NCBI GenBank assembly: GCA_002729725.1
Contig: PBYS01000119.1
Location: 1 to 46,706, forward strand
Origin: Puniceicoccaceae bacterium
GTDB taxonomy: Bacteria > Verrucomicrobiota > Verrucomicrobiia > Opitutales > Coraliomargaritaceae
DNA length: 46,706 nucleotides
Reading direction: 5' to 3'
Part shown: one piece after another, positions 25,983 to 33,985 of the stretch
Layout of the letters: every line of letters starts with the position of its first letter
How positions within the stretch are numbered: position 1 is the stretch's first letter
The notes under the pieces: model-generated
Told to the model about the DNA's origin: nothing
Seen by the model: only the letters and a program-made list of their open reading frames with translations
Databases searched by the model: none
Translations under genes and position numbers: made by a program

Positions 25983-26058
25983 GTAGCTACGTGCTTTAGC
26001 CGCAGTTCCGAGTGTCATTGCGGGAATTGGACGACCGCGGGCTGAAGCACTGCGCTAC
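25983..26058. repeat. Imperfect REP-like inverted repeat in the 173-base gap of the uronate cluster
   Basis: Left arm 25983-26005 (GTAGCTACGTGCTTTAGCCG...) and right arm 26036-26058 are each 23 bases. GTAGC, GTGCTT and AGCC in the left arm pair with GCTAC, AAGCAC and GGCT in the right, separated by a 3-base internal mismatch and one G-T wobble; the loop is about 30 bases. This resembles the palindromic GGCTNNAGCC-type elements scattered between genes of many bacteria. It may act as an attenuator between the heparinase gene and the ADH gene. Confidence 0.55.
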
Positions 26059-26070
26059 AATAGAGTCTGA

Positions 26071-28119
26071 CTAAGTTCGTGTCAGTTGCCAGTTTCCTTG
26101 TTCTTTGGAAATGCGATAGCAGGTGTTGGAGACGGTTTCACAGAGTGTGAAGCCGTTGGCATCCATTGCCCCGGATAGTTTCCAGTTGATCTTTGCACCT
26201 GGGCTTTCCAGCGCAGTGCCGGTTTCGTCGCAGCGCAGGTGCCAGCCTGTAATGGGGCCATAGCTGTCTAAGCAAATCGCATGTGTGACGGTGCGTTTGA
26301 GTGCGGGTTCGGCTTCACTCCATGTGATGAGTTGCCCGCTGTTAGCCTTGCCCTCGCCGAGTTGATTCGGGAGCGGGTGGTAGGCGTCGTGCACATAGGA
26401 GGCAACGGGGCTTTGCATTTTATGGCCTCCGAGGTGAAAGAGCTTCATGCCTGCATTGGCGCGGCGTGCGACTAAGCGGTCGGGTTGCACCGGCTTTAGC
26501 TCGAGTGCATCGTCGCGATTATTGAGTAGCCAGTTCCAGTGAGTGCGCACTGGACGGCTGGCTTCGATGTGATCGACGACGAAGAGCGCATGGCTGCCGC
26601 ATTGAAACCAGAAGCGCGTGAACTGCTGGATCGGGTCGCCATAGAGCGCGCCTACTTCAGATGCGACCACAGAAACTTCACCCTCGCGGGCGACCAATAA
26701 GCGCTCGCCACCGCGAGTTACGAGCGGGCCAGCTTTTTTCGTTTTCGGGTCATATTGACGGCGCAACCACTTGGACTGCACGATACTATTGCCTGCTTCG
26801 CTGAAGGTGCAGGTGTTATGCGTATTGGTGGCAGTTTCGATGCCGTGCACTAGTCCGCGGTAGCAGCTGTGGCCAGGGTCGACTAGCAAGCGTTCATTAT
26901 TATGCACGAGAATAAAACTATTTAAATCTCCGTGCAAGTGACCCGGCGCGTGGAGTCCTTGGTCCGCACCGTGGATGGCCAGCACCGTGCGGCCGCCACG
27001 CGAGGCCCAGTCGTCGCGCACCAGTACATCGCCGCAGCTGTAGGCATCCGTGAGCGGAAGCTCCGCTGCTTCCGGCCTGATGGGGGCGCAGGCTTGCGCG
27101 AACAGTGGCAGCGTGAGAAAGCCAAAATCGTTGATAAAGCCGAAGCTGGCTTGATCGTGCGGGCCTTGTTGAAAAGTGGGCAGATAGAGCGTATCAAACA
27201 ACCAGCGCGCCAGCCCAGCTTCTGTGGGGTGGCTCTCTTTGGCGCGGGCGGCTACGTGCAAGAGAAAGTCACCGGAGGCGCGATACATGGCTGCGCTGTC
27301 ATTGAAATTCGCGCTGCGTGGGCGCGGGTGGATGCCCCAGCCTTGTAGCGGTTTTTTGTAAAAGAGCGAAGCCACGTCCCAGCGCGGCTTTTTAACATAA
27401 GGATCGAGCGGTAGCTCGGCATCCAGGCTCGGGCTGTGGCGCACGATGGCCTCGCGAGCCAACATCAAAGTATAGCCGGTGTAGTTGCCATACTGTAGTG
27501 ACTCCGAGTAACTGCCGTCTTTTTGAAAGACTTCGATGTCACGTTGAAAGCCTGCGGTGGCTTCTTCGAGTGCTTCGCGATCGTCGAGCACCGCCGCGGC
27601 GGTGGCGACGCCTGCGTTGAGCACACAACGCCAGTTATTTAGATGTGTGGCCTTCTCGATCCAACGCTGGCAAAGTGCGATCCCTTTCTCGCGAAGTGCC
27701 TCGCGAATTTCGTCCAGCTCGGCAGGCTCAAATACATCAGCGGCTAAGTCCAAAACGACAGCCACACCCCATGTCAAATGCGCGGTTTCCAAGTGGCCTA
27801 TTGGTGGCTGTGTTTTCTGATCGCGGAAGGGGGGGCCAACCCAATCCGAGACTGGGCGACGCACAATTTCCAAGGTACAACTACGCAACCAGCAGCGCAG
27901 TGCCTGCGATGGCTTGAGTGCGTGCACCATGGCTGCGTCGGTTAAGTATTCGGACGCACAATGCCACCAGTGCACCGTCGTTTGAGCATCGATCAGGCCA
28001 GGAGTGCTGGCACGTTTTTCAACGCGGGTGATCAGGGCCCAGTAGATCGATGAGAGTGGGTCCTCGTGGCGTAGCTGATGGAATGCAGCGCGTTCGCTGT
28101 CGCTTAAAAAGAGAGGCAT
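26071..28119 (-). CDS. Heparinase II/III family polysaccharide lyase-like protein (copy 1)
   Basis: A 682-residue protein: an N-terminal (alpha/alpha) toroid (about 1-330) and a C-terminal beta-sandwich heparinase II/III domain (about 360-600). Key positions are the Asn in THLNNWRCVLNAG (near 162), the Tyr region GSYSESLQYGNYTGYT (near 205), and the His-rich block HGADQGLHAPGHLHGDLNSF (near 385-405), which in this family binds zinc and helps catalysis. These lyases cleave uronate-containing glycans by beta-elimination. No signal peptide is visible, so oligomers may be cut in the cytoplasm. It follows the SDR gene after 20 bases. The exact polymer is unknown; PL12, PL15, PL17 and PL21 share this architecture. 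Confidence 0.82.
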   Translation of the reverse strand: MPLFLSDSERAAFHQLRHEDPLSSIYWALITRVEKRASTPGLIDAQTTVHWWHCASEYLTDAAMVHALKPSQALRCWLRSCTLEIVRRPVSDWVGPPFRDQKTQPPIGHLETAHLTWGVAVVLDLAADVFEPAELDEIREALREKGIALCQRWIEKATHLNNWRCVLNAGVATAAAVLDDREALEEATAGFQRDIEVFQKDGSYSESLQYGNYTGYTLMLAREAIVRHSPSLDAELPLDPYVKKPRWDVASLFYKKPLQGWGIHPRPRSANFNDSAAMYRASGDFLLHVAARAKESHPTEAGLARWLFDTLYLPTFQQGPHDQASFGFINDFGFLTLPLFAQACAPIRPEAAELPLTDAYSCGDVLVRDDWASRGGRTVLAIHGADQGLHAPGHLHGDLNSFILVHNNERLLVDPGHSCYRGLVHGIETATNTHNTCTFSEAGNSIVQSKWLRRQYDPKTKKAGPLVTRGGERLLVAREGEVSVVASEVGALYGDPIQQFTRFWFQCGSHALFVVDHIEASRPVRTHWNWLLNNRDDALELKPVQPDRLVARRANAGMKLFHLGGHKMQSPVASYVHDAYHPLPNQLGEGKANSGQLITWSEAEPALKRTVTHAICLDSYGPITGWHLRCDETGTALESPGAKINWKLSGAMDANGFTLCETVSNTCYRISKEQGNWQLTRT

Positions 28120-28139
28120 TGTGCGGGGTGGCAGCGGGT

Positions 28140-28862
28140 TTATTTCTTCAGAAAAGTAAAGGACTCGAAGCTGACTTCATGCATCACTACGTGTGTGGGC
28201 AATGCGAAGACAAATTCGATTACTTCGGCGACATCGGAGGCCTGCATAAACTTTTCACGCGGCACAGGACGGTCGCCCCAGAAGCCATCGGTGTCTACCG
28301 GGCCTGGTTTGAAATTAGTGACGCGCACATTTTTAGACATCGCTTGTAGGCCCAGACCTTGACCCAACATCGCGGCCGCTGCTTTGGCGGCACAGTAAAC
28401 CGGCGCATTGGGATTGGCGCGTGAAGCCGCTTGTGAGCTGACAAAAGTTAACATTGGATCGCGCTCAGGCTGGGTGATGGGCAAGTAGTATTTCGCGGAG
28501 AGGAAGAGGCCCTTCAGATTGACGTCCACGATTTGATCGTAGTCGCTCAAGTCCATGTCAGTGACGGGTGCGGCAATCGACATGCCCGGCAGATAGAGCA
28601 GTATGTCGGCATGACCAAAGCTGTCGCTGACCGATTTGTAGAAGCTCGCGACCGACGCCTCGTCGATGACGTCGAGCGCTTGCGCACTCACTGTGCCGGC
28701 ACCCGCTGCACGTGCGCTATCGGCTAAGCTGTTGAGTGCGGATTGATTACGGCCGCCTAGGGCTAGGTTGGCGCCATGCTTGGCAAGTTTAGATACGACG
28801 GCTTGGCCGATGCCACCTGTTGCGCCGATTAGGACGATAGTCTTGTCTTTGAGTGTATTCAT
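28140..28862 (-). CDS. Short-chain dehydrogenase/reductase (second SDR)
   Basis: A 240-residue SDR from ATG 28862; a longer frame to 28964 would run into the RraA gene and adds an Arg-rich non-SDR head. The cofactor motif GATGGIGQAV is at about 12-20, catalytic Ser in FVSSQAASRA and Tyr-Lys in VYCAAKAAA. The NNAG motif is replaced by LYLPGMS. The C-terminal PGPVDTDGFWGDRP and VVMHEVSFESF are usual for sugar or ketoacyl-type SDRs. Lying between RraA and heparinase genes, it probably oxidises or reduces a sugar-acid intermediate. The substrate is not clear. Confidence 0.88.
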   Translation of the reverse strand: MNTLKDKTIVLIGATGGIGQAVVSKLAKHGANLALGGRNQSALNSLADSARAAGAGTVSAQALDVIDEASVASFYKSVSDSFGHADILLYLPGMSIAAPVTDMDLSDYDQIVDVNLKGLFLSAKYYLPITQPERDPMLTFVSSQAASRANPNAPVYCAAKAAAAMLGQGLGLQAMSKNVRVTNFKPGPVDTDGFWGDRPVPREKFMQASDVAEVIEFVFALPTHVVMHEVSFESFTFLKK

Positions 28863-28906
28863 AAAAGTATTACGTTTTGCTGTGTTTTGTATTGAGGAGG
28901 CCAGGT

Positions 28907-29614
28907 TTAGAAGTAGCCGCCGCGCTCCACGATTTCGACGGCGGACATGCCTTCTTTGATCCACTGCTTCAGCTCCGACTCCCCGTTGGCGAGCTCTTCC
29001 GCGCGGATGAGAATGTCGACTGCCATTTGACGCGGCACACAGAGCGCGCCGTCGATGTCGGCAAAGATCAGGTCGCCGGGGCGAACGATGACATCACCCA
29101 TTTGGATTGGAGTTTGCCAAGCGCTGATGCGGAAACGGCCCAGCATGCCATTGGAGCTGCGGTAGCGAACCCAGAGCGGGAAGCCCAAGTCGATGACCTG
29201 ATCGGTGTCGCGCACGCCACCATCGACGACCGCACCACGGCAGTTCTTACGTTGTGCCGCCATGGTCATGCATTCGCCCCAGTGTGCGGAATCGCGATCC
29301 AGGGAGGTGTCCCAGACGATGAAAGAATCCTTCGGAATGTCGTCGAGCATGCGGGCTCGTTCGGCCATCTCGTGTTTTAAGGTCAGATTCTTGGCGCCCT
29401 TGATGGTAAAGGCAAATCCAGCTGAACGCATGCGTTCACGTAGCGGCACCAGGCCGTTGGGCAAGGTTTGATTGGTTAAGCGCTTCTCGCGCAGCGCGTC
29501 GTTGACGGCTGCGGTGAAGACCTTCTCGTAGCGATCGCAAATCTCCTTTTCCGGCAGCGATAAGGGGGCATTGGGATCGATCTCGCGATCGGCTTCTAAT
29601 TCGTCCAAGTTCAC
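28907..29614 (-). CDS. RraA-like protein, possible class II pyruvate aldolase
   Basis: A 235-residue protein of the RraA/4-hydroxy-4-methyl-2-oxoglutarate aldolase fold. The motif AVVDGGVRDTDQV near 130 keeps the Arg and Asp that bind pyruvate enolate and metal in HMG/CHA aldolases, followed by FPLWVRYRSS. GDLIFADIDGALCVP near 182 is also typical. Start is GTG 29614, six bases after the GH105 stop. RraA itself inhibits RNase E, but this gene sits inside a sugar-acid operon, so a lyase or aldolase role on a 2-keto acid is more likely. It could supply the missing aldolase step (hypothesis). Confidence 0.82.
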   Translation of the reverse strand: MNLDELEADREIDPNAPLSLPEKEICDRYEKVFTAAVNDALREKRLTNQTLPNGLVPLRERMRSAGFAFTIKGAKNLTLKHEMAERARMLDDIPKDSFIVWDTSLDRDSAHWGECMTMAAQRKNCRGAVVDGGVRDTDQVIDLGFPLWVRYRSSNGMLGRFRISAWQTPIQMGDVIVRPGDLIFADIDGALCVPRQMAVDILIRAEELANGESELKQWIKEGMSAVEIVERGGYF

Positions 29615-29620
29615 AATGTC

Positions 29621-30691
29621 TTACAGTTTGATAGTTTGTATGCCGTTGGCGTAAGCCTGCGCATAGGTGAAGATCACCGGGCCATAAGCATGTCCGTCGT
29701 CGATTTTATGGCGGTGTTGAATATAGTCCTCTTTGGTGCCTTGATTGGGACTGAGGCAGCCAATGCATGTATTGTGCACCGCGCCATCGACCGCGATGTA
29801 GCTGAGGTAGCCCTTCAATCCGCGGTCAAAGGCATCTTGATAAGAGGCATCCAGTATGCCGTCGGCCAAACCAACGCCGATGCCGTGCAAGAGTAGGCCC
29901 GAACCCGAGGTCTCGATATAGGATTCCGGGGCGGTCATTTCTTGGTGCCAGAGGCCGTTTTCCGGATTTTGATACTTGAGGCAGGCGTCGACAAATTCGA
30001 CATACATTTTTTCCACCGCCGGGCGATCGGGATGCTGCTTAGGCATCGCTTCAATCAGTGCCGCGAGCCCGTGCATGGCCCAGCCATTACCGCGCGACCA
30101 ATGGTCGTCGGTGCGATGCCCCGGACCGCGGAAATTGACAGCTTGGTTGACCAAGCCCGTTTCCGGCAAATAGAGCGCTTCGATTAAGAGGCGGGTTTCC
30201 GTCCATGCCTGATGGATCAAGTCATCACGTTCCAACTTGAGGCCGCAATAGAGTAGGAAGGGAGTGACGGCAAAAACGACGTCGATCCAGATCTTCTCGC
30301 TGGGCGCATCCTTGGGGTGACAGAGGGCGCCGTTTTTATCACGCGGCGCATCGTTTAATAATTCTTCGATGAAGGGCTCAAAAGTCGAGGCATCGGCTTC
30401 CGGCAGCGCATCCTTCCACCAGAGATAGGCCGCACCACTGCCGCCGCATTTGTAGCACTCAAAGTTGCAAAAATTAAATTCTGCTTCACCGCGCAAAAAG
30501 GGGCGGAATTGTAACTGCGCTTCCTCCAGCAGCTGCGCGCGCACTTCCGGCGACTCCGCAGACAGCGCTAGACGAGCCAAGCCGTTGAGCGTCAGGATGC
30601 CGGTGTAGTGGGCAAAAGGTTTGAGTGCCTTGGCACGCAGGTAGGCCGATTGGGCCAAAGCAAAGGTATCTATCGTGGGGTGGGTTATCAT
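29621..30691 (-). CDS. GH105-type unsaturated glucuronyl/rhamnogalacturonyl hydrolase
   Basis: A 356-residue (alpha/alpha)6 barrel enzyme that hydrates the C4-C5 double bond at the non-reducing end of lyase products, releasing a 4-deoxy-5-keto-uronate. The catalytic motif DDHWSRGNGW is near 193-203, with downstream ESYIETSGSGLLLHGI and DDGHAYGPVIFTYAQAY that match YteR/YesR-like proteins. No signal peptide is visible, so it is probably cytoplasmic. It heads the minus-strand operon, 97 bases from a divergent AraC gene, and feeds KduD. GH88 is a related alternative. Confidence 0.88.
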   Translation of the reverse strand: MITHPTIDTFALAQSAYLRAKALKPFAHYTGILTLNGLARLALSAESPEVRAQLLEEAQLQFRPFLRGEAEFNFCNFECYKCGGSGAAYLWWKDALPEADASTFEPFIEELLNDAPRDKNGALCHPKDAPSEKIWIDVVFAVTPFLLYCGLKLERDDLIHQAWTETRLLIEALYLPETGLVNQAVNFRGPGHRTDDHWSRGNGWAMHGLAALIEAMPKQHPDRPAVEKMYVEFVDACLKYQNPENGLWHQEMTAPESYIETSGSGLLLHGIGVGLADGILDASYQDAFDRGLKGYLSYIAVDGAVHNTCIGCLSPNQGTKEDYIQHRHKIDDGHAYGPVIFTYAQAYANGIQTIKL

Positions 30692-30736
30692 GATGACTAT
30701 TAAACCATTTTTAGACTCAGCTGGCTATAGGCCTAT

Positions 30737-30763
30737 TTGACTTTGTTTGCACTATTTTGACTT
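30737..30763 (+). promoter_or_regulatory. TTGACTT direct repeat, 20-bp spacing, in the GH105/AraC divergent region
   Basis: TTGACTT occurs at 30737-30743 and 30757-30763, exactly 20 bases apart, each inside a longer TATTTGACTT/TATTTTGACTT context. This spacing fits tandem half-sites for an AraC protein; TTGACT could also be a -35 box. The divergent region is 30692-30827. Confidence 0.45.
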
Positions 30764-30827
30764 GCTGGCAGTGCGATGCTTGTTTTAGATGGCGATGCGA
30801 TGCCCTGATGGGGCTGCCGTTTTATCT

Positions 30828-31733
30828 ATGAGTTATTCTTGGCACCCTGTTGAAAACCTTGGCCACCCATTCTTGATGGTGGATGAAGCCACTTTTGTCA
30901 TCCCCAAGGGCGGCGAGGTGCGGCTCAAAAAGAATCACTTTAAATTTCTATTTATTTTAGAAGGCTCGATCGAGCACGAGATTGAAGGCCTTGAAGGGCG
31001 GAAGCATTTATCGAGTGGTGATATACTGGTCGCGCCCGTGGTGGAGGAGCATGTGTATCTGAATCCGACTCCCAACCATGCACAGCATTTACATCTGGTG
31101 CGCTTGTTCCTCGATGCGGAGCACCTCGAGAAACATGCCCGTCGGCGGGTGCGTAAGCCGGAAGTGAATTTTACGGACTTCATCGTGCATCACTTTGAAT
31201 CGGTGGTGCAATTGACTGGTGGCATTGATACCGAGATCACGGATCTATTAGTCGATTTGCGACGTGAGACAGATCAACAATCGCTGGGATACCGGCACCG
31301 TGTGCGTTCTATTTGCACGGATTTGATTGTGGCGGTGGCTCGTAAATTGACAGATACCAAAAACGAGGAGATGGCTGATCCGAATGCGATGACCTCGGGG
31401 CTGGTCACGGGGGTGAAGGAATATATTTTAAAGCACCTCGCGGACGACATGACTCTGGGCGAAATCGCCTGGCATGTGGGGAAGGGGGAAGAGCACCTCG
31501 CTCGCGTCTTTAAGCGCGAAACCGGGCAAACCGTTTTTGACTATGTGCGAGAGGCGCGGGTGAATCGTGCCCGAACCTTGATCTTGGATCCTGCCTTAAG
31601 CTTGAGTGAAATCGCCAGTCGTTGCGGCTTTCATTCCTTGTCCTTTTTTAGTCGCACCTTTCGCAAAGTGACCGGCATGTCGCCCACGGGCTATCGGCGA
31701 CATATGGCCGCGGTGTTGACACCGGGTGGGTGA
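30828..31733 (+). CDS. AraC family transcriptional regulator (third of four)
   Basis: A regulator of 301 residues from ATG 30828; an upstream in-frame ATG at 30789 would add 13 residues that do not look conserved and lie near the likely transcription start. The N-terminal cupin (about 10-110) has KFLFILEGSIEHEIEG and SSGDILVAPVVEEHVYL. The C-terminal double HTH has MTLGEIAWHVGKGEEHLARV and LSEIASRCGFHSLSFFSRTF, ending in TGMSPTGYRRH. It is divergent from the GH105-led operon and probably activates it. A 113-base part of its HTH coding region (31544-31656) is repeated at 35886-35997. Confidence 0.9.
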   Translation: MSYSWHPVENLGHPFLMVDEATFVIPKGGEVRLKKNHFKFLFILEGSIEHEIEGLEGRKHLSSGDILVAPVVEEHVYLNPTPNHAQHLHLVRLFLDAEHLEKHARRRVRKPEVNFTDFIVHHFESVVQLTGGIDTEITDLLVDLRRETDQQSLGYRHRVRSICTDLIVAVARKLTDTKNEEMADPNAMTSGLVTGVKEYILKHLADDMTLGEIAWHVGKGEEHLARVFKRETGQTVFDYVREARVNRARTLILDPALSLSEIASRCGFHSLSFFSRTFRKVTGMSPTGYRRHMAAVLTPGG

Positions 31734-31741
31734 AGGAATCT

Positions 31742-31768
31742 GCAGCTGGTATGAATGCTGTCAGCTGC
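31742..31768 (+). terminator. Weak hairpin after AraC gene
   Basis: GCAGCTG (31742-31748) pairs perfectly with CAGCTGC (31762-31768) over a 13-base loop, 9 bases after the AraC stop. There is no T run after it, so it is a weak terminator candidate at best. Confidence 0.35.
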
Positions 31769-31805
31769 GGGGCCGTCTGAGCGGCGACGCCACGACATCG
31801 GATAG

Positions 31806-32092
31806 GCGCTGTGTCTGTTTGCGGGGGCTTCCTCGATTTCGTTCAATATTGCATATAGTGATGTCCTCGGGGCAGGGCAGGATGTGACGGCCTATGTTTT
31901 TGGAACGGATGCCACCGCACTTAGCGGCACTAACTCGATTGGTCCCATTAGTTTTCACAATAGTGGTGTCGGGGGCAGCAGTGCGGGGACGATTCAGGCG
32001 GGCGATTTTTCTGCACCAGGTGTTGCGACTTATGATGTGACGACGATTATCCAAGGGTTGACTGCCTTTGATAGTGTAGGATTTGTCCGACG
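31806..32092 (+). pseudogene. Truncated remnant of a secreted, beta-rich protein gene
   Basis: The plus-strand frame reads ISFNIAYSDVLGAGQDVTAY, then VFGTDATALSGTNSIGPIS, and further APGVATYDVTTIIQGLTAF and DSVGFV. It looks like real protein, similar in style to DNRLRE/PEP-CTERM-type extracellular domains (DVTTIIQ with a following Gly-Phe strand). There is a TAG stop just upstream (31803), no start codon of quality, and the sense stops abruptly at about 32090, where it becomes antisense to the FAD oxidoreductase gene. So both ends are missing. This remnant is the only thing of note in the 31734-32046 gap. Confidence 0.5.
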
Positions 32093-33675
32093 TTTTCCAG
32101 TTGCTGTGCCAGCGCGGTGTAGTCGATTGCTTGCACGGCGGCTTGTTGGTCGAGCAGCATGTCGGCGGCAATGGCGGCGCTTTCACCCAGAGCCATGAAG
32201 ACCGGTTCCATGCGGATGGAGCCAAAGGCGATGTGTGACGCGGATAGACAGACGGGCACGAAGAGATTGTCGCATTCACCCTGTGCCGGGGTGATCGAAC
32301 GGTAACTGATTCCGTAGGGAGCTTTCGGTTTGAGTTGGACATCGCCCTCGTTGTAGACGCGCCCGTCTTTGACGAAGCGCTGGCAGTTGTGACTGTCCAT
32401 CGCGTAGGAGCCCATCGCGATTGGATCTTCGGGTTGGCGGATGTGTTGGGTGTCTTTTTCGGTCAGTACGTAGTCGCTGACCATGCGGCGTGCTTCGCGC
32501 ACGTAGAGTTGATGCGGCCAATGTCCTGTCTCGGGAAACTCATCTTTGGGCAGGCCGAAGCGTGCGTAGCCCTTGCGGTAAACCTCCGGAATCGACGGGT
32601 CATTGGCCATGAACCAGAAGTGCCCCATGATGTGTTCGACGTGTTCCTGGAACATTACCTCCCGCTGCGCGTAGCTGGCTTCCGGCCAGGCGTAATTAGC
32701 ACCGATGAAGTCGGTGGACACCGGGCCGTGGTTATTGGTGTCGGTCTTGAGGAAGCCGTTCGGTGTGCGCGCATCCATCACATCGAACTTGCGGAGGATG
32801 GAGTCCGGATCGGGAAGGTCGTTGTTCTTTTTATTGGGGAGGTGTGCGTTGTAATCGTCTGTGTCGGTATTGAACCAGCGGCGGGCGAGTTCGTAGTCGA
32901 GCTCGCGAAAGCCCTTCGGCTTGACCCAGTCGACTTTCAAATCGGGGTCGTCGGTCATGCAAACGCGGAAATTGTAGGCTTGGATGCGGTGGTCGCCCGA
33001 GCCTTCCTGATCGGGTTCGGCTTCGTTGACCCACGGTAAGACCCCGCTGCTCGGGTCGCCCTCGACCACATAGGGATCCACCGGATGGCTGAATTGGTGT
33101 TTCGGCCGCACTTGCACGCCGTTGATGGTTTCCCCATGGACACTATTGGCCTCGCGCCCGACGGCGTAGCTCACGCCCGCCTTGGCCAGCAGGTCGCCTT
33201 CATAAGTGCAGTCCATGAAGTAGCGCCCACTCGCACTCAGGCCGCCCAGCATCTCGATGCCTTGGATGCGCTGGCCTTCCAGTTTGACCTTGGCCAGGAA
33301 TTGCTTGTGCAGGACCGTGATGTTTTCGTGCTCTGCGTATCCGTCGATGACTGCTTGCGCCGCCTTCGGCTCGAAAGTCCAGGCCGTTCCCTCAAAACCG
33401 TAGTAGGCACCCAAGTCATCGTAAAACTGCCGGGACATGCCGCCGATCACGCCCTTCTTGCCAAAGTCCGTCCAGCCGAGGCCGCTGGTCGTCATGCCGC
33501 CCAGCACAATCGCCGGATTGAGAATGAGCACCGAACGTCCCCGCTCGGCCAGCGCCTTGGCGGCGATCACGCCGGCGGCGGTGCCGCCGTAGATGACGAC
33601 GTCGGCATGGAGTGTGCGGTCTGTGGTCTCGATCCAGTCCGGCTGGAAGTAGTGGGCTTTCTGATTTTTTTGCAT
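32047..33675 (-). CDS. FAD-dependent oxidoreductase (FAD_oxidored family, copy 1)
   Basis: A 542-residue flavoprotein. The dinucleotide-binding motif VVIYGGTAAGVIAAKALAER is at 26-45, followed by PAIVLGGMTTSGLGWTD and a second conserved block YFMDCTYEGDLLAKAGVSY, as in the FAD_oxidored family. Near the C-terminus LFVPVCLSASHIAFGSIRME and MALGESAAIAADMLLD are typical. No signal peptide is evident. Such proteins sit in many polysaccharide loci of Verrucomicrobia and Planctomycetes; the substrate is mostly unknown. The last nine residues (HYQRQSTLG) after GQIL are read from the antisense of a gene remnant, showing that the original 3' end was replaced by recombination. A distant paralogue is at 44096. 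Confidence 0.85.
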   Translation of the reverse strand: MQKNQKAHYFQPDWIETTDRTLHADVVIYGGTAAGVIAAKALAERGRSVLILNPAIVLGGMTTSGLGWTDFGKKGVIGGMSRQFYDDLGAYYGFEGTAWTFEPKAAQAVIDGYAEHENITVLHKQFLAKVKLEGQRIQGIEMLGGLSASGRYFMDCTYEGDLLAKAGVSYAVGREANSVHGETINGVQVRPKHQFSHPVDPYVVEGDPSSGVLPWVNEAEPDQEGSGDHRIQAYNFRVCMTDDPDLKVDWVKPKGFRELDYELARRWFNTDTDDYNAHLPNKKNNDLPDPDSILRKFDVMDARTPNGFLKTDTNNHGPVSTDFIGANYAWPEASYAQREVMFQEHVEHIMGHFWFMANDPSIPEVYRKGYARFGLPKDEFPETGHWPHQLYVREARRMVSDYVLTEKDTQHIRQPEDPIAMGSYAMDSHNCQRFVKDGRVYNEGDVQLKPKAPYGISYRSITPAQGECDNLFVPVCLSASHIAFGSIRMEPVFMALGESAAIAADMLLDQQAAVQAIDYTALAQQLENVGQILHYQRQSTLG

Positions 33676-33853
33676 TGTGTGTGTCCGTTTGTCTTGGGGG
33701 GAATTAGCGTTCGTAAGGTGATTTGCAGCACTCAGCGTATCTCTTCAAATGTTTTCTGATGAGAATATTCGTGCTGATGTCTAATTTTATCTCAGAGCTG
33801 TGTTTGTCGATCGAATGTCCGAAATAGTAAACAAAAAGCGCAAATTCGAAAAC

Positions 33854-33867
33854 TGTAAGCGCTTGTC
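33854..33867. promoter_or_regulatory. LacI/CRE-like palindromic operator candidate
   Basis: TGTAAGCGCTTGTC has the central AAGCGCTT palindrome and flanks typical of LacI-family operators. It lies in the 310-base region 33676-33985 between the FAD oxidoreductase gene (-) and the PEP-CTERM gene (+). A related AGCGCTTG is at 39293-39300 upstream of another lyase gene. A TATAAA hexamer occurs at 33964-33969 and is a possible -10 box for the PEP-CTERM gene. The LacI protein at 19093 is the obvious candidate ligand. Confidence 0.4.
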
Positions 33868-33985
33868 GATTGATGAATCCCATGTAACTCTATCACACCT
33901 AAACATCGCATCTGCTACTCGAGTATATCACTCATTTAGCTGTGCGGATACTCTCTTCAGCCCTATAAAGATTAGACACACTGCT

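Noticed and set aside
25983..26058. The inverted repeat as a CRISPR or tRNA
   Set aside because: Only one pair of arms is present with no repeat-spacer pattern, and the fold does not match a cloverleaf.
28863..28964. Longer N-terminus for the second SDR
   Set aside because: The extension is Arg-rich, overlaps the RraA gene end, and the SDR fold begins directly after the ATG at 28862.
31761..32342. A 193-codon minus-strand frame
   Set aside because: Overlaps the FAD oxidoreductase 3' end in another frame and the gene remnant; Ser/Thr/Arg-rich with no domain.
32335..33039. A 234-codon open frame on the plus strand
   Set aside because: It is fully antisense to the conserved FAD oxidoreductase gene, has a Val/Ala/Gly-rich composition typical of antisense frames in GC-rich DNA, and no recognisable domain.
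33085..33759. A 224-codon plus-strand frame
   Set aside because: Antisense to the N-terminal part of the same FAD oxidoreductase gene, which has clear motifs; the rest runs into the promoter region.
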